DNA of 9,912 bases from Natronomonas sp. (GTDB taxonomy: Archaea; Halobacteriota; Halobacteria; Halobacteriales; Haloarculaceae), in assembly GCA_007135435.1 (NCBI GenBank), contig SLIW01000023.1:1-9912 (forward strand), read 5' to 3'. A model generated the notes under the pieces. The model was not told where the DNA came from and made no database searches. It was given only the letters and a program-made list of their open reading frames with translations. Position 1 is the first letter of the stretch. Each line of letters starts with the position of its first letter. This document shows, in pieces, positions 7,670 to 9,912 of the stretch. The translations under genes were made by a program, and so were the position numbers.

Positions 7670-8095
7670 TCAGGCCGTGTCGGGCGGGATCGAGACGACC
7701 GGTCGGTCCGCGTTCAACAACAGTCCCTGCGTGACGCTCCCGAAGACGGTCTGTTTGAGTGGTGACCGCTTTCGCGCGCTAACGACGATGTACGCAGCAT
7801 CGTGCTCTGAGGCGTATTCGAGGATCGCCGAGGCCGGATCTCCCTGTAACCCCACGGGCCGGAACCCGTCTTCACCGAGGACGTCCCGGCCGATGTCCCG
7901 GGCGATCCCTTTCGCCTTCTGCCTGGAGATGACCTCCGCGCCCGTCGGTTCGTAGCCCCCCTTGTAGTGCGGAACCGTCGATTCACCGACGTGGACGACG
8001 TGGAGCTCGAGCGACGCATCGTCGGCGAGGACCTTCGCCCGTTCGATGACCGACCTCGCCCGGTCCGTGCGGTCGATGGCGGCGACGACTGGCAT
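7670..8095 (-). CDS. Universal stress protein family, degenerate nucleotide-binding loop
   Basis: With the ATG at 8093-8095 (MPVVAAIDRTDRARSVIERA) this is a 141-residue single Usp domain. The start is preferred over one 14 codons upstream because it begins directly at the family's first strand and has an AGGTG Shine-Dalgarno 8 nt before it (minus strand of 8104-8108). The fold signature is clear (AAIDRTD near residue 5, HVVHVGES near 32, GDPASAILEYASEHDAAYIVVSARKRS at 85-111, FGSVTQGLL at 118-126). The ATP loop G-2x-G-9x-G-S is damaged: the first two glycines are S106 and K109, while G119-S120 remain. It may not bind ATP, or may bind another ligand. It lies 163 bp upstream of pntAA on the same strand, separated by a promoter, and may be functionally tied to the transhydrogenase. 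Confidence 0.9.
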   Translation of the reverse strand: MPVVAAIDRTDRARSVIERAKVLADDASLELHVVHVGESTVPHYKGGYEPTGAEVISRQKAKGIARDIGRDVLGEDGFRPVGLQGDPASAILEYASEHDAAYIVVSARKRSPLKQTVFGSVTQGLLLNADRPVVSIPPDTA

Positions 8096-8125
8096 GGTAG
8101 TAGCACCTAGACAGTACTTCGTGTT

Positions 8126-8137
8126 ATGCGTACGCAT
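8126..8137. promoter_or_regulatory. 12-bp perfect palindrome upstream of the second Usp gene
   Basis: ATGCGTACGCAT is its own reverse complement and lies 30 bp before the Usp ATG, next to an AT-rich GTTATG (8123-8128; CATAAC on the minus strand) that could be a weak TATA element. If that TATA were used, the transcript would start near 8099 and lack the Shine-Dalgarno, so the promoter assignment is uncertain. The palindrome could be an operator; symmetry and position are the only evidence. Confidence 0.35.
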
Positions 8138-8220
8138 TCTCCGGGATCCGGGTAATCGGCTCTCGAGGTGAACCAGGTGTTCCGGAGCGAGGGACTCGCC
8201 AACGGCAGCCTCGAACCCCT

Positions 8221-9852
8221 CTACAGCGCGCTCTCGATCGACGCGGCGACCGTTCGGGCGCGCTCGGCCAGCGCCGACGAGACCCGGCCCGCCTCGACGG
8301 CCGCATCGAGCTCGTCGTCGTCCACCCGGCGGACCTCCCCGTCAGGGCCCTTCACCACGTCGACGTGCAGGTCCACGTACCGGACCGCCTCGGGGAAGAT
8401 CTCGACGGGCGTACAGACGTTCACGTAGGTCCCGCGGCGCTCGCCGTCGGCGCTCCGATAGACCGTCGGGTACCACCACCGCCCCTCGGTGAAGGTCGTG
8501 GTCGCGACGTCGCCGGCGACCCGGTCGACGCCGAGGGCGTCGTAGGTGCCGCCGCCGCTCATCTCCCGCTCGACGGTGACCGCCCCGGCGGGGTCCAGCT
8601 CGGTCACCTCGCCGCGACCGAGGACGATGCGCCGGCCGTCGGGTTTGCCGTGATCGATCGCGATGCGGTCGCCCTCCTGCGGGCCGAACTGCCGGGCCAC
8701 CACGTCGAAGGGGAACTCGCCGGCCGGCTCGCAGAGCGTCTCCGCGAAGTCGACCGCGGCGCTGGCCGCCTCGCTCCCCGCCTTCGTCCGGTGGTGGCCC
8801 GGCATCGTCGTCGTCACCCGCCTCCGGAGGTCGTCGAGCGCGAAGCGGGACTCCCGGCCGAACCAGACCCACGCACCGGCCTGCGGCGCCACCATCAGCC
8901 CCGGCTCGTCGCTCTCGAAGGTGGCGATGCCCCGCATGAGCGCCTCGGCACGTTCGCCGGCGCGCTCCAGCGCGGCGGTCATGGTCTCGAGCGACGCGTC
9001 GTCGGCCGCCCGCGACCATCGCGGGATCCACCCCTCCGGTGGGTCGACCGGGAGGAGGTCGGCGAGCCTCGCGGTCTCGCCGGGGGAACTGGCCGGCCGG
9101 TTCGTGGATCCCGCCCCCTTCTCGTCGTCTGAGCCGTCCGTATCGTCGGAGTCGTCCGCGTCGCCGGCCCCGCCCCGGCGCCGGAGCTCGACGAGGCCAC
9201 CCGGGACGCGGAGGTCCGTCGCGAGCGACGGCCGCGAGTCGCTCCACGGCGGCGCCGGGCGGGCAACCTGGAGGCGGTAGCGATCGCCCTCGTCCACGTA
9301 GCCGTCGACGCGGTCGTACGGGAGGAATCCCTCGACCGCTCGCGGGCTCCGCCCGCTCGCCCTGTCCGTGCCACGTGGTGGCACGCTACCCAACTCGACC
9401 ACCGCCCCGGAGCCGAGCGTCTCGGTCACGACCCCGCGGAAGACGGCACCCTTCGGTGCGGGGTCCTCCCAGACGAAGGCGTCGAGGGCGACCGCGCCCA
9501 GGCGATCGCAGAGCGTCCCGACGGCGTCCGGGGTGCCCGCGACCCCGACGCCCTGGCGGTCGTCGGTCGTCCGGACGGTCGCGTCCGCCACGTCGACGGC
9601 GAACGACGCCTCGAACCGCTCGCGGATGGGCGGCGATGCCAGGACGACCTCGGGGGAGTGCTCACTGACGTCTCGTTCGTCCCCCTCGCCGCCCGCGCTC
9701 CCATCGCCGGTGGACCAACCGCCGTGGAGGAGCTCGGTCAAGGCCGTCGTGTAGATGCCGCGGATCTGCACGCGGGGGCTGGACGGTTCGTCGCCGGCTC
9801 GGTCCCCTTCAGGCCCGGGGTCGTCCTCAGCTCCGGGCTCGTCACCGCTCAT
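8221..9852 (-). CDS. fau-1: FAU-1 family RNA-binding protein / probable ribonuclease with DUF402 domain
   Basis: The 543-residue protein has the layout of archaeal FAU-1 proteins (AU-rich RNA-binding, distantly RNase E/G-like). It has an N-terminal VQIRGIYTTALTELL (28-42) and SPPIRERFEASF (73-84), an S1-like segment at about 134-200 (GAVFRGVVTETLGSGAVVELG, GFLPYDRVDGYV), and a C-terminal DUF402 domain at about 430-530 (EGRWWYPTVY, GTYVNVCTPVEIF, VRYVDLHVDVV). Compared with the usual archaeal protein it carries acidic low-complexity stretches at the N-terminus (1-26), around 45-66, and at 227-260 (DADDSDDTDGSDDEKG), probably flexible halophilic linkers. In Pyrococcus the homologue binds AU-rich RNA and has been linked to rRNA processing. 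The ATG (9850-9852) overlaps the preceding gene's stop by 4 bp (ATGA), so the two are likely cotranscribed and translationally coupled. Confidence 0.92.
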   Translation of the reverse strand: MSGDEPGAEDDPGPEGDRAGDEPSSPRVQIRGIYTTALTELLHGGWSTGDGSAGGEGDERDVSEHSPEVVLASPPIRERFEASFAVDVADATVRTTDDRQGVGVAGTPDAVGTLCDRLGAVALDAFVWEDPAPKGAVFRGVVTETLGSGAVVELGSVPPRGTDRASGRSPRAVEGFLPYDRVDGYVDEGDRYRLQVARPAPPWSDSRPSLATDLRVPGGLVELRRRGGAGDADDSDDTDGSDDEKGAGSTNRPASSPGETARLADLLPVDPPEGWIPRWSRAADDASLETMTAALERAGERAEALMRGIATFESDEPGLMVAPQAGAWVWFGRESRFALDDLRRRVTTTMPGHHRTKAGSEAASAAVDFAETLCEPAGEFPFDVVARQFGPQEGDRIAIDHGKPDGRRIVLGRGEVTELDPAGAVTVEREMSGGGTYDALGVDRVAGDVATTTFTEGRWWYPTVYRSADGERRGTYVNVCTPVEIFPEAVRYVDLHVDVVKGPDGEVRRVDDDELDAAVEAGRVSSALAERARTVAASIESAL

Positions 9853-9912
9853 AGCGACGCCCGGTCCGCGGCGAAGCGGACGCGCTCGTGGACCGTGGGC
9901 CCGAGGGACAGC
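9849..9912 (-). CDS. C-terminal end of an unidentified gene upstream of fau-1
   Basis: The minus strand is open from the window edge to a TGA at 9849-9851, encoding a final LSLGPTVHERVRFAADRASL. The stop overlaps the fau-1 ATG in an ATGA arrangement, the usual layout of coupled archaeal genes, and codon use is strongly GC-ending like its neighbours. Twenty residues are too few to name a family. A chance open frame of this length is possible; the overlap is the main support. Confidence 0.5.
   Translation of the reverse strand, partial: LSLGPTVHERVRFAADRASL

Noticed and set aside
8138..8220. Terminator or RNA gene between fau-1 and the second Usp
   Set aside because: No T-run and no strong stem-loop are visible in these 83 bp.

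Overview
The window is GC-rich with strongly acidic predicted proteins (many Asp/Glu, few Lys), acidic low-complexity linkers, TTTATA-type TATA boxes and one apparently leaderless gene. Together these point to a halophilic archaeon (class Halobacteria). The gene content (a FAU-1 family RNA-binding protein, an HTH_10 regulator, LVIVD-repeat protein, several Usp proteins and a three-gene PntAA/PntAB/PntB transhydrogenase) fits that placement. No insertion sequence, integrase, tRNA, rRNA or CRISPR array was seen.

Layout from left to right. Positions 1-534 (+) hold the C-terminal part of a hydantoinase B subunit. A perfect 18-bp tandem repeat (580-677) follows, then an N-carbamoylsarcosine amidase-like cysteine hydrolase (698-1345, +). 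These two genes can be read as consecutive steps of N-methylhydantoin (creatinine-type) breakdown. A convergent HTH_10 regulator (1393-2013, -) faces a divergent exported LVIVD beta-propeller protein (2234-3802, +). Next is a small universal stress protein (3927-4370, +) with a clear leaderless promoter. Its last codons are the first copy of a 21-bp tandem repeat running to 4480.

The central minus-strand block is the proton-translocating NAD(P) transhydrogenase operon: pntAA (7506-6265), pntAB (6272-5979) and pntB (5986-4553). The genes are joined by two 8-bp start/stop overlaps. Upstream of pntAA lie a strong TATA box and a 19-bp palindrome centred where transcription should start, so the operon is probably repressor controlled. 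A second Usp gene (8095-7670, -), with a degenerate nucleotide-binding loop, lies just upstream of that promoter, so the transhydrogenase is bracketed by two Usp genes. The right end holds a FAU-1/DUF402 RNA-binding protein (9852-8221, -), whose start overlaps the last codons of a further minus-strand gene that leaves the window.

The window looks like ordinary core and metabolic haloarchaeal sequence rather than a mobile or defence island. I did not find a convincing new multi-gene system. The most unusual signals are the two intergenic minisatellites, one visibly copied from the 3' end of a coding gene, and the palindromic operator candidate at the transhydrogenase promoter.
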